Below, in pieces: positions 1-7,133 of a stretch of DNA of 34,074 nucleotides (within the stretch, counting starts at the first letter, position 1; each line of letters starts with the position of its first letter). Position numbers and translations under genes: made by a program. The notes under the pieces are model-generated. The model was not told where the DNA came from and did not search any database. It saw nothing but the letters and a program-made list of their open reading frames with translations. This stretch comes from Euryarchaeota archaeon UBA126. GTDB taxonomy: Archaea; Thermoplasmatota; Poseidoniia; Poseidoniales; Thalassarchaeaceae. The stretch covers positions 1 through 34,074 of the forward strand of contig DAMG01000083.1 of NCBI GenBank assembly GCA_002497025.1. The letters are read 5' to 3'.

Positions 1-719
1 CCAAATCTCTTCACAACACCTTGGAATCCCTTACCCTTGGTGATTCCAACGACGTCGATTTCTTGACCAGAATCGTAGACGTCTGCAATGGTAATTTCGC
101 CACCTAATCGCTCCTTAGCCCATTCGATTTTTTCGGAGTTATCCCCACCAACCAAACCAACTTCCATGATTTCAGGAGTCTTCGATGGTACGCTCTTGAC
201 TAAGGAAGGTTGAGTTGAAACGATAAGTCGAATCTCACAAAGAGATGCTCCGGAAAGTGCTTCAAATGCCTCTTCATTAGACTCACCATCTCTGACAGGA
301 ATTCGGCCAGCACGCTTCGCTGGCTTACGACCCTCTTCCTGATCTCGCTCTCCACGAGTCTGGTTAGCGAAGCGTGGGTGAAGCCCACTTGGTCCTTCTT
401 CAGAATTAGCCCATACTTCTCCTGCGGTTTGCATACCGTATGGAGTCATGTGGTAGCCACGGATCGCTAGAACCTTCATCGGAGGTGCCTCAACAACGGT
501 TACTGCCTTTCGAACCTCTTGACCTGCCGAGGTTGATTGAGGGTTTGTGTCTCTCATCAAGACATGGGTCATTCCGGCTTTCCATCCCGCAAAGCCCTGA
601 ACTCGAATTTCACTTGCATCGCTGTCAGGCCATGAAGTAATTCGTCCATAGGGTCGAATTGCCCTCTTTCGAGGGCTAAAGCCCATGCTACCTCGGCGGG
701 GGTTATGTCGGTCGGCCAT
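1..719 (-). CDS. rpl3: 50S ribosomal protein L3 (uL3), 3' end outside window
   Basis: Ribosomal protein uL3 of the large subunit, which binds 23S rRNA near the peptidyl transferase centre. About 239 N-terminal residues are present; the C-terminus runs off the left edge. The start reads MADRHNPRRGSMGFSPRKRA, typical of archaeal and eukaryotic L3, with the usual GWKAGMTHV stretch. Near the window edge the family signature IDVVGITKGKGFQGVVKRFG is visible. The ATG at 719 is preceded by GGAGG at 731-727. L3 usually opens the archaeal S10-type ribosomal operon (L3-L4-L23-L2), so the rest of that operon probably lies left of the window. Identification is secure; only the 3' end is missing. Confidence 0.96.
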   Translation of the reverse strand, partial: MADRHNPRRGSMGFSPRKRAIRPYGRITSWPDSDASEIRVQGFAGWKAGMTHVLMRDTNPQSTSAGQEVRKAVTVVEAPPMKVLAIRGYHMTPYGMQTAGEVWANSEEGPSGLHPRFANQTRGERDQEEGRKPAKRAGRIPVRDGESNEEAFEALSGASLCEIRLIVSTQPSLVKSVPSKTPEIMEVGLVGGDNSEKIEWAKERLGGEITIADVYDSGQEIDVVGITKGKGFQGVVKRF

Positions 720-726
720 TGTTTGT

Positions 727-731
727 CCTCC
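727..731 (-). promoter_or_regulatory. Shine-Dalgarno site of rpl3
   Basis: GGAGG on the minus strand, 7 nt before the L3 ATG. It supports the chosen start and shows that SD-led initiation is used here alongside apparently leaderless genes. Confidence 0.75.
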
Positions 732-1013
732 AGTAATTACCGGTAAGTTTGCCGCCGTAGCGGATTCAGACCGGGCTACCACGTTAGGGAGGAACCGTGA
801 CACCGAAAGCCGATTTCCGATTGGAATTCGGATTTCTGGGATGATAATACAGAGCCTTGTGGTGTCTGGTGCCTCACGTAGTGAGCGGCCTTGCGACCTC
901 CATACTCTATATGAACGAATCGGGCATCAAGAATTTCCACCCCTACGGGGTGTAAGTGAACGAAGGAGGGTAGTGGAAGTATTATTGAACCCTGACTTTG
1001 AATCACAAAGCCC
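732..1013. other. Divergent intergenic region between rpl3 and the helicase
   Basis: About 280 bp with no convincing gene. Open frames on both strands here show no recognisable protein pattern. It holds two short perfect inverted repeats: CTCAC-GTA-GTGAG at 873-885 and CACCCC-TAC-GGGGTG at 938-952. A TATA-like stretch, TATTATTG at 980-987, lies about 27 nt before the helicase ATG and would fit a near-leaderless plus-strand transcript. The region must also hold the promoter of the ribosomal operon, but no clear TATA box for that direction was found. Confidence 0.5.
938..952. repeat. Short perfect hairpin, 6-bp stem
   Basis: CACCCC-TAC-GGGGTG, a 6-bp GC-rich stem around a 3-nt loop, in the rpl3/helicase intergenic region. 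It has the same design as the hairpins at 5388-5404, 10672-10688 and 13330-13346. Its role is unknown; it could be a transcript-end or leader structure. Confidence 0.5.
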
Positions 1014-2771
1014 ATGAGGGCTAGTCTTCACCACGACGGACTCCAAGATGGGGTAGTCGAAGCTAGGGCCTATCAATTGGAAGCTGTAGATGTTGCATTG
1101 TCTAGTTCGACCTTACTAGTCCTACCTACAGCGGCTGGAAAAACCGCAGTAGCTTGGATGGTTATCGCGGAAATGCTAGAGCGAACAAATGGTTGGGCAT
1201 TGATGATTGCTCCGACTGCAGCTCTAGTAAAACAACATCTCGATGATTTAGAATTGGTATTCGACAAGGATTCAACACAACCCATTTCGATGAGTGGAGC
1301 TATTCCTCCATCCAAAAGAGAAGGTATGTGGAATAATGGCAGATTGGTTGTTTCCACACCGCAGGTTGTTCGTAACGATGTCAATCGGGGTTTACTAGAC
1401 CTCTCGGATTGTTGTTTGTTGATTATTGATGAGGCCCATCACTCGACGGGAGAACGCGCTGAGGCGCAGGTTGCTGACCTATACCTAGAGTTTGCAAATG
1501 ACCCACTGATTCTCGGAATGACTGCAAGTCCAGGTTCGAACATGCAGAAGGTGGAAGAAATTTGCAATAGACTCCAAGTAGGGCGAATCCACCTACGAAC
1601 ATCGGAAGATGATATGCTTTCAGAACACCTAGCAAATCTCGAAATTGAAGAATTGAGAGTTAGGGTTCCAAATGAAATTCGTGAACTAGTAGAACCATTC
1701 ATTCGATGGCAGGAAACCATTGTCGAAAGAGAAAGAAGATTGGGCAGATATGTGATGCCCGGTGCAGTAACACATAGAGGTCTTGCTAATGCTATGGAAC
1801 GAGCCAATTTGGCAGTCCGTAGAGGCCAGGCAGATGCTTACGGTTCCATGAGTCGAATTGGCCTAGCCATGTCCCTTCACCACCTAATTAACCACCTTCT
1901 TTGCCAAGGTGTAGCAGCGGCTAAAGAATTCCTCGATAGGAAAGAAAAAGGAGAAGATGCTGAAAAGAAAAATACTCGAAATTTGCTTAGAGATTCACGT
2001 GTCAGGGCACTTCGGGAAACCCTAGCAGAGATGTCAGAATTACATAGTAAAGTTGGCGCGGTTAGAAGGCTGATCAGAGAAAGACTTCGCCGAGATTCAG
2101 AATCAAGAATTATTGTCTTCGCGACATTTAGAGATACAGTCACTGCATTGGAACAAGCTTTACTTGACCTAAAGGGCGCAAAACCGATACAATTCATTGG
2201 ACAGAGTAAACGGGCTAGCGGAACAGGTTTGACTCCTAAACAACAAATTGAGCGAATCGAATCTTTTCGTTCAGGTGAAGGTAATGTGCTGATAGCTACT
2301 AGTGTTGGAGAGGAAGGATTGGACATACCAACCGCGGACTTAGTAATCTTCTATGAGCCAGTTCCAAGTGAAATTCGCACAATTCAGAGAAGAGGTAGAA
2401 CAGGTAGACATCGCGATGGAGATGTTGCGGTATTAATCGCAGAAGATACCCGTGATGAAGGTGCTAGAGCGGCGGCCCTTAGGCGCGAAGAAAATATGCA
2501 AAGAGCAGTAGCCAGAGTTGGACGTAAACTAGCTCGAAGTACTCATGTTGACCTCTCTAATTTGAGTAACTTTTCGGTAGGTGAGAATGGAGAGGAAATT
2601 TCTGCAAGTGAGTTTGTAATTGCAGTTAGGAAAAAAAATCGACCCGTGCTAAAGGACGTTGAAGAAATAACCGAGCAAAACGCACCCACTGACTCAGGTG
2701 AACTATCTCCCTCGACTTTCAGGCCAAGAGGTCAAACAGGTCTTGAACAATTCAACCCAGTAGAAGATTGA
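1014..2771 (+). CDS. Hef/FANCM-type superfamily 2 helicase, nuclease-less
   Basis: DNA or RNA helicase of superfamily 2, closest in motif style to archaeal Hef, FANCM and Mph1, which remodel stalled forks and branched DNA. Visible motifs: RxYQ near 18-21, Walker A LPTAAGKT at 37-44, DEAH at 139-142, TASPG at 170-174, motif IV VFATFRDT at 368-375, motif V IATSVGEEGLDIP at about 427-439 and motif VI QRRGRTGR at 458-465. Residues of about 185-350 between the two RecA cores are mostly charged and helical, as in the Hef insert. The protein is 585 residues and ends soon after the helicase core with a polar tail; the XPF/ERCC4 nuclease and HhH domains of euryarchaeal Hef are absent. Helicase assignment is firm; the Hef-like subclass is likely. 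Confidence 0.9.
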   Translation: MRASLHHDGLQDGVVEARAYQLEAVDVALSSSTLLVLPTAAGKTAVAWMVIAEMLERTNGWALMIAPTAALVKQHLDDLELVFDKDSTQPISMSGAIPPSKREGMWNNGRLVVSTPQVVRNDVNRGLLDLSDCCLLIIDEAHHSTGERAEAQVADLYLEFANDPLILGMTASPGSNMQKVEEICNRLQVGRIHLRTSEDDMLSEHLANLEIEELRVRVPNEIRELVEPFIRWQETIVERERRLGRYVMPGAVTHRGLANAMERANLAVRRGQADAYGSMSRIGLAMSLHHLINHLLCQGVAAAKEFLDRKEKGEDAEKKNTRNLLRDSRVRALRETLAEMSELHSKVGAVRRLIRERLRRDSESRIIVFATFRDTVTALEQALLDLKGAKPIQFIGQSKRASGTGLTPKQQIERIESFRSGEGNVLIATSVGEEGLDIPTADLVIFYEPVPSEIRTIQRRGRTGRHRDGDVAVLIAEDTRDEGARAAALRREENMQRAVARVGRKLARSTHVDLSNLSNFSVGENGEEISASEFVIAVRKKNRPVLKDVEEITEQNAPTDSGELSPSTFRPRGQTGLEQFNPVED

Positions 2772-2773
2772 AA

Positions 2774-3634
2774 TCAATCGCCAATTACTGCGATTCTAGT
2801 CCTAAGGAGTGCTAATCTCTTGTTATGGCATCCAAGTGCAAAGGAAAGTATCTCACACAGATGAATCACTGGAATATTAGTTGAAAGACCTGTATTTCGA
2901 CCTGCTTTACCTTGGTAAATATCGAGTACTGCTTGGGAGAGGTTACAAGCGCTAACAATCATGTCAGCACCCTCTGCTTTTGCTTCGGATAGTGCCTCGG
3001 CGGCTTGTTTCATCACTGTCGGCTCTTCTCCAAATAGACCCGGAACACCCACACTCTGAGTCCTTGCTTCCCAACTTACAGGAGTACCGCCTATAGTAGA
3101 GATTACCTGCTCGAGGTAATTTGGATCGTAAACATCGTCACCGCCGCAAGCACCTTCTTGCTGTATGTTTGGACCATAGTATCCCGCTACTGCAAAATCG
3201 ATTGGATTCTTTACCTTCTCCTCTAGTTTATCGAGACCGATTTCATCTACTATTGCGTGCAATAAATGGTGAATCTCGACCTCGCCAGTCATAGTTAATC
3301 CACACGTATTATCTAGAGTCTCATTGACTTCTTGCATGAGGATTTGGTCGGATTGTAATGCCATCAAGTCCTCTTGCAAATTACCAGCGGTTGCGGCACA
3401 TGGAGTCAGGATGTTCAGCCCCTCTGCTTCGGCCATAGCAAATGTTCGAGCGTTGAGGGTCAATTGTAACCTGCGATTTGCTTGCCTAACAATTCCAGCT
3501 CCACAACTTGTTGCACCGGAAAGTGGAACTAGAGTAATACCCATTGCACGCGCGAAAGACTCCATCGTTACAGCGACCTCTGGGGAACTGCTATGAGATA
3601 CATTTCCGGGGTGATAAGCATATTTGACTGCCAC
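2774..3634 (-). CDS. HdrB/SdhE-like CCG-fold protein with degenerate cysteine motifs
   Basis: Resembles heterodisulfide reductase subunit B and SdhE, whose two CCG domains normally bind unusual [4Fe-4S] clusters. Family landmarks: KYAYHPG at 4-10, the SGATSCGAG region at 39-47, LTPCAATAGNL at 76-86, HHLLHAIVDEIGLDKLEEK at 122-140, YYGPN at 152-156 and VSACNLSQAVLD at 227-238. Compared with the usual HdrB pattern, the first Cys is Asn11, the CC pair is Ser43-Cys44, CxxC is Cys79 plus Thr82, the YGC cysteine is Pro155, the second CCG motif is absent (near residues 191-197) and the final CPxC keeps only Cys230. Cluster binding therefore looks largely lost. The GTG start is chosen because GAGGTGAT lies just upstream, overlapping the stop of the preceding gene. 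The pair is almost certainly co-translated. Function unknown. Confidence 0.72.
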   Translation of the reverse strand: MAVKYAYHPGNVSHSSSPEVAVTMESFARAMGITLVPLSGATSCGAGIVRQANRRLQLTLNARTFAMAEAEGLNILTPCAATAGNLQEDLMALQSDQILMQEVNETLDNTCGLTMTGEVEIHHLLHAIVDEIGLDKLEEKVKNPIDFAVAGYYGPNIQQEGACGGDDVYDPNYLEQVISTIGGTPVSWEARTQSVGVPGLFGEEPTVMKQAAEALSEAKAEGADMIVSACNLSQAVLDIYQGKAGRNTGLSTNIPVIHLCEILSFALGCHNKRLALLRTRIAVIGD

Positions 3635-3637
3635 ATT

Positions 3638-3645
3638 ATCACCTC
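3638..3645 (-). promoter_or_regulatory. Shine-Dalgarno site overlapping the upstream stop codon
   Basis: GAGGTGAT on the minus strand. Its first base pairs overlap the TGA of the flavodoxin/SdhB-like gene and it lies 3 nt before a GTG. It decides the GTG start of the HdrB-like gene and implies translational coupling of the two. Confidence 0.7.
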
Positions 3646-5311
3646 AGAACCTGCCGTCCAATTCGTTGAAAATCGCAACTACTTCGTGATGATTATTGAC
3701 TGAAGAATTAAATTGACGTGGCATTTTTCCAATGCCTGCAGGCGGGGCAATTAAAGCCAGCATATCAGCAATCATATCTCCGCCAGTTCTCGTGAAGCCG
3801 CTCATCATTCGAGCAGTTACTCCAGATGTTAAATTACCTATCAGACCAATTGGCCCCAATACCTGACGATATAGTACAGTATCGTTGACCTTTCCGCTTG
3901 ACTTCAGCGTCCAAGTGTACCACCAAACGTGCTTACCATGACGGCCGTTGTATGCTTCTCGTTCCAAGACATGTGTCTTCGCGTCTAGCAGGGCTTCTGA
4001 GACAACTAATCCCGAGCCGTTCTGCCTTCGTATACTCGTAAGATCTGTTTCAGCCTTGATTCCATTAGAACTTCCCAATATTTTGTCAAGCATACCTACA
4101 GAGGAGGCAGAGGACCTAGGGTCATTTCTCCTTGCCCAAACAGACGCCAAAACTGCAGGTCCTAGGTAACCATTTGCGTGTGGGACTGCGTCCGAAGATG
4201 CCTGCAATAAGGCTGGACTTCCAAAGTCCGCAATTGAATGTAAAGCGGTTGCAACATTAGGCTCCATCAAACCAATGTTTCCTTGCATGGTGGCGGCTCC
4301 TTCTCGGGTTGCGGCAATCATCCAAGGTTGAGTAGATTCTCTCCGGCGCTCCATTGACCAGTGGTCGACTACCAAATCTCGGACTACTTCGAATCCAGGT
4401 AAAGGATCAATTCGTAGCCTAAGTACGCCGTCTCTAGTTGGCGCTACCGAGTCCAGACGGACTAATCCAGGTTGCACCAAACGGCCATTTACACAAATCG
4501 CTGTGGTTGAGTCATCGGAAGTACCATCACGGAATGAAAGGCTACCGTCGTGAGTGCTCTTGATGGTTCGAAGCACCTCTAGAAGGCTCAAGTGACCGGG
4601 CATTGCACAAACCCAAGTGTCCAATCCGGTTGTTGTGGCCTCAGGATTGTATCGGAAGATACTGATTTCTGCTTGTATAGACTCTGCGGTAATATCGGGC
4701 ACAGTAAATCCATCTTCTCCGTCGGCGCCCTCATCGCCACCTGCGACGTATTCTTTGATTGCATCTACCATATCCTCATGGAATACACCGGTGCCGTCCA
4801 CCGCGGTCATGGCTGCCATTGCATCAAGTGCCCAAGCGGCCGCCATAGATTCGTAATCAACATCACAATCAACTCGGTCAACCAATCTAGTGGCACCTAA
4901 CTCCTCGAAGCGCTTATCCCATTCCTTGCCGGATTCGCAGAAGAGTTCGTAACTCGTGTCTCCAAGTGCACAGACACTGAAGTGAGTCTGGCTGAGAGAA
5001 GGCGCTCCGTTCGCATTCGCAGCGACCCATAGGGCCTCAGCATTGTCAGGTTGCTCCCCCTCGCCCCACGTTGAACAAACAATCAGGACTCGAGACATCC
5101 CAGATAGAGATGCGAAGTCAAAGCCATCCATATCGTATACAGTACCCTCAAGGCCGTAATTCGAAGCCTGCTTAGAAAACTTAGCAGCCAAGGCCTCAGA
5201 GTTACCTGATTGTGAACCAAATAGGATAGCTAAACTTCGGTCGCCAGCACTCAGAAGTTCTCCAAGATCATCTCCGCTCACCTGAACATTCTCTTCGACC
5301 TCTTTTGTCAA
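3644..5311 (-). CDS. Flavodoxin domain fused to a cysteine-depleted SdhB-like domain
   Basis: A 555-residue two-part protein. Residues of about 25-190 form an FMN-binding flavodoxin domain of the CPR/sulfite-reductase type: FGSQSGNSEALA at 31-42, STWGEGEQPDNA at 80-91 and CALGDTSYELFCESGK at 114-129. Residues of about 213-445 follow the succinate dehydrogenase/fumarate reductase Fe-S subunit: LLEVLRTIK at 243-251, SLSFRDG at 257-263, IDPLPGFEVVRDLVVDHW at 301-318, STQPW at 326-330 and YLGPAVL at 382-388. The [2Fe-2S] ligand stretch (usually CREGICGSC) reads DGTSDDSTTAIC, keeping one Cys, and no cysteine follows Cys273, so the [4Fe-4S] and [3Fe-4S] ligands are gone. The C-terminal ~110 residues are not recognised. 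The TTG start has GGTGAT upstream; the next Met lies inside the flavodoxin fold. It is translated with the HdrB-like gene. Confidence 0.8.
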   Translation of the reverse strand: MTKEVEENVQVSGDDLGELLSAGDRSLAILFGSQSGNSEALAAKFSKQASNYGLEGTVYDMDGFDFASLSGMSRVLIVCSTWGEGEQPDNAEALWVAANANGAPSLSQTHFSVCALGDTSYELFCESGKEWDKRFEELGATRLVDRVDCDVDYESMAAAWALDAMAAMTAVDGTGVFHEDMVDAIKEYVAGGDEGADGEDGFTVPDITAESIQAEISIFRYNPEATTTGLDTWVCAMPGHLSLLEVLRTIKSTHDGSLSFRDGTSDDSTTAICVNGRLVQPGLVRLDSVAPTRDGVLRLRIDPLPGFEVVRDLVVDHWSMERRRESTQPWMIAATREGAATMQGNIGLMEPNVATALHSIADFGSPALLQASSDAVPHANGYLGPAVLASVWARRNDPRSSASSVGMLDKILGSSNGIKAETDLTSIRRQNGSGLVVSEALLDAKTHVLEREAYNGRHGKHVWWYTWTLKSSGKVNDTVLYRQVLGPIGLIGNLTSGVTARMMSGFTRTGGDMIADMLALIAPPAGIGKMPRQFNSSVNNHHEVVAIFNELDGRF

Positions 5312-5314
5312 GAC

Positions 5315-5320
5315 ATCACC
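5315..5320 (-). promoter_or_regulatory. Shine-Dalgarno site supporting a TTG start
   Basis: GGTGAT on the minus strand, 3 nt before the TTG at 5311 of the flavodoxin/SdhB-like gene. No in-frame ATG exists before residue 61, which is already inside the flavodoxin domain. Confidence 0.55.
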
Positions 5321-5387
5321 GACTCAGCCTTGGGCTGATATCCAATTGGACCATAATGAGATTATTGAACTTGATGTAAACTAGGGC

Positions 5388-5404
5388 TACGACCTACGGT
5401 CGTA
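5388..5404. repeat. Perfect 7-bp hairpin after the thermosome gene
   Basis: TACGACC-TAC-GGTCGTA, a perfect 7-bp stem with a 3-nt loop. It starts 8 nt past the thermosome stop codon on the minus strand and before the flavodoxin/SdhB-like gene. Position suggests a 3' transcript end or stabilising structure, but no U-run follows on the minus strand. Confidence 0.55.
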
Positions 5405-5411
5405 TTGGACC

Positions 5412-7022
5412 CTACATATCAAAGCCATCAAAGTCAGTAGGGTCGGGACCACCAGCCCCCTTGCTGGAGATTACATCATCAATCCTGAGAATCATTACAG
5501 CGGTCTCAGATGCGCTTTGAACTGCTTGCTCGACGACTCGGCTTGGTTCGTAGACCTTGCTATCTACCATATCCACTACTCCTCCATCATAGACGTTTAC
5601 GCCATGTGAGGAGAGGCCTTCTGAGTGCGCCTTTCGAAGATCAATGATTGTGTTGACAGGATCTAATCCTGCATTCTCGGCTAGAGTTCGTGGGATAACC
5701 TCTAGAGCGCCTGCAAAGGCCTCTATAGCCATCTGTTCTCGACCACCGATTCCTTCTGCATAGGAACGTAGTTCTCGGCTAATCGCAGCCAAAACCGAAC
5801 CGCCGCCAGTCAAGACCGCTCCATCTTCGTGAGCCACTGCAACTACACCTACCGCGTCGTCGAAGGCACGCCTGATTTCATCTACAACGTGCTCTGTACC
5901 ACCTCGAAGTAGTACGCTAACACTCTTGGCTTGTGGGCAGCCGGTGATGAATACCATATCCGCATCTCCGATTTTCCGCTCTTCGACCTTAGCAGCTCGA
6001 CCAAGATCTCCATCACTAAGGTCGTCGATATTTGTGATAACATTTCCACCAGTTGCTTTCGATAGGGCTTCCATATCACTCTTCTTTGCTCGGCGGATAG
6101 CGAAAAGACCAGCCTTTGCCATGTAATGTTGAGCAAGATCGTCGATTCCTTTCTGACAAATCACAACATTAGCACCACTGGCGATGATTGTATCGACTAG
6201 CCCCTTGAGGAAGGCTTCCTCTTCATCGAGGAATTGAGCAAGCATATTTGGATCTGTAATCTGAATCTTTGCGTCTACCTCTGTCTTCTTTACCTCAATT
6301 GCAGAATTAATCAATGCAATCTTTGCATCTCCGAGCGAGCGAGGCATTCCTGAGTGTACCCTTTCCTTGTCTAGGATAATTCCATCCACAAGAGTACTAT
6401 CCTTGATAGAACCACCTTGCTTTTTCTCAATCTTGATGTCATCTAAATCCACAACTACTCCATCATCATCATCTTGAGCCACTGCCAATACTGCTCTTAC
6501 AGATATGTCAGCAAGAAATTCCTTGACTGCGCCCGCGCTCTTTCCTGTTAATGCGGTCTTTGCGACCTCGTGTAATTTTTCTTCATTGACCTCAATGGCG
6601 TGTGAGTCGATAAGATCAGCAGCCTTGTCTGAAGCAAGCCTGAATCCTTCACAAATGACAGTTGGATGAACGTTTTGCTCAACCAAGTCTTCACTCCGCT
6701 TGAGCAATTCTCCGGCGATAACAACCGCACTTGTTGTTCCATCAAAGCAATGTTGCTCCTGTGTCTTAGCGATTTCAATAATCATCTTAGCAGCAGGGTG
6801 TTCAATGTCCATCTCCTTGAGTATAGTTGCACCGTCGTTGGTGATTACCACATCGCCCATTGCATCTACCAACATCTTGTCCATACCCTTTGGTCCAAGG
6901 GTGCTTCTAACCGCATCAGAAACTGCTTTTGCGGCAGCAATATTGTTGCTTTGAGCAGACTTACCACTCGTTCTAGTCGTACCTTCTTTGAGTATGAAAA
7001 TTGGTTGTTGACCGTTGTACAT
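5412..7022 (-). CDS. thsA: Thermosome subunit (group II chaperonin)
   Basis: Cytosolic ATP-driven chaperonin of the CCT/TRiC type that forms double eight- or nine-membered rings. Landmarks: TLGPKGMDKMLVD at 41-53, TNDGATILKEM at 61-71, DGTTSAVV at 94-101, and FDDAVGVVAVAHEDGAVLTGGGS in the second half, which holds the catalytic Asp. The 536-residue length is normal. The C-terminal tail is acidic and ends DFDGFDM instead of the common GGM-rich tail. One oddity is that the highly conserved Gly before DGTT is Phe93. The gene stands alone between intergenic hairpins. Assignment is secure; whether other thermosome paralogues exist cannot be judged from this window. Confidence 0.97.
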   Translation of the reverse strand: MYNGQQPIFILKEGTTRTSGKSAQSNNIAAAKAVSDAVRSTLGPKGMDKMLVDAMGDVVITNDGATILKEMDIEHPAAKMIIEIAKTQEQHCFDGTTSAVVIAGELLKRSEDLVEQNVHPTVICEGFRLASDKAADLIDSHAIEVNEEKLHEVAKTALTGKSAGAVKEFLADISVRAVLAVAQDDDDGVVVDLDDIKIEKKQGGSIKDSTLVDGIILDKERVHSGMPRSLGDAKIALINSAIEVKKTEVDAKIQITDPNMLAQFLDEEEAFLKGLVDTIIASGANVVICQKGIDDLAQHYMAKAGLFAIRRAKKSDMEALSKATGGNVITNIDDLSDGDLGRAAKVEERKIGDADMVFITGCPQAKSVSVLLRGGTEHVVDEIRRAFDDAVGVVAVAHEDGAVLTGGGSVLAAISRELRSYAEGIGGREQMAIEAFAGALEVIPRTLAENAGLDPVNTIIDLRKAHSEGLSSHGVNVYDGGVVDMVDSKVYEPSRVVEQAVQSASETAVMILRIDDVISSKGAGGPDPTDFDGFDM

Positions 7023-7055
7023 CGGAAATCACGCTCCAGAATCCAGCAATCCGCC

Positions 7056-7071
7056 GACCCAAGTGGGGGTC
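7056..7071. repeat. Short inverted repeat upstream of the thermosome gene
   Basis: GACCC-AAGTGG-GGGTC, a 5-bp stem in the 110-bp gap between the large secreted protein and the thermosome. In a minus-strand transcript it would sit in a thermosome leader or behind the upstream gene. Weak on its own. Confidence 0.3.
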
Positions 7072-7133
7072 ATAAGGCCTCGCACATGCAGGCGCGAGCA
7101 GGGATTTAGGAGTCGTCACTCATTTTTCGGAGA

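Noticed and set aside
685..1017. Open frames of about 80-110 codons on both strands upstream of the helicase
   Set aside because: Their predicted proteins have no family pattern or membrane/signal logic, overlap the start of L3 and the promoter region, and contain the inverted repeats; treated as chance.
5361..5370. ATTATTGAAC shared with 981-990 as a repeated promoter element
   Set aside because: No plus-strand gene follows at 5361; a 10-base AT-rich match can arise by chance.
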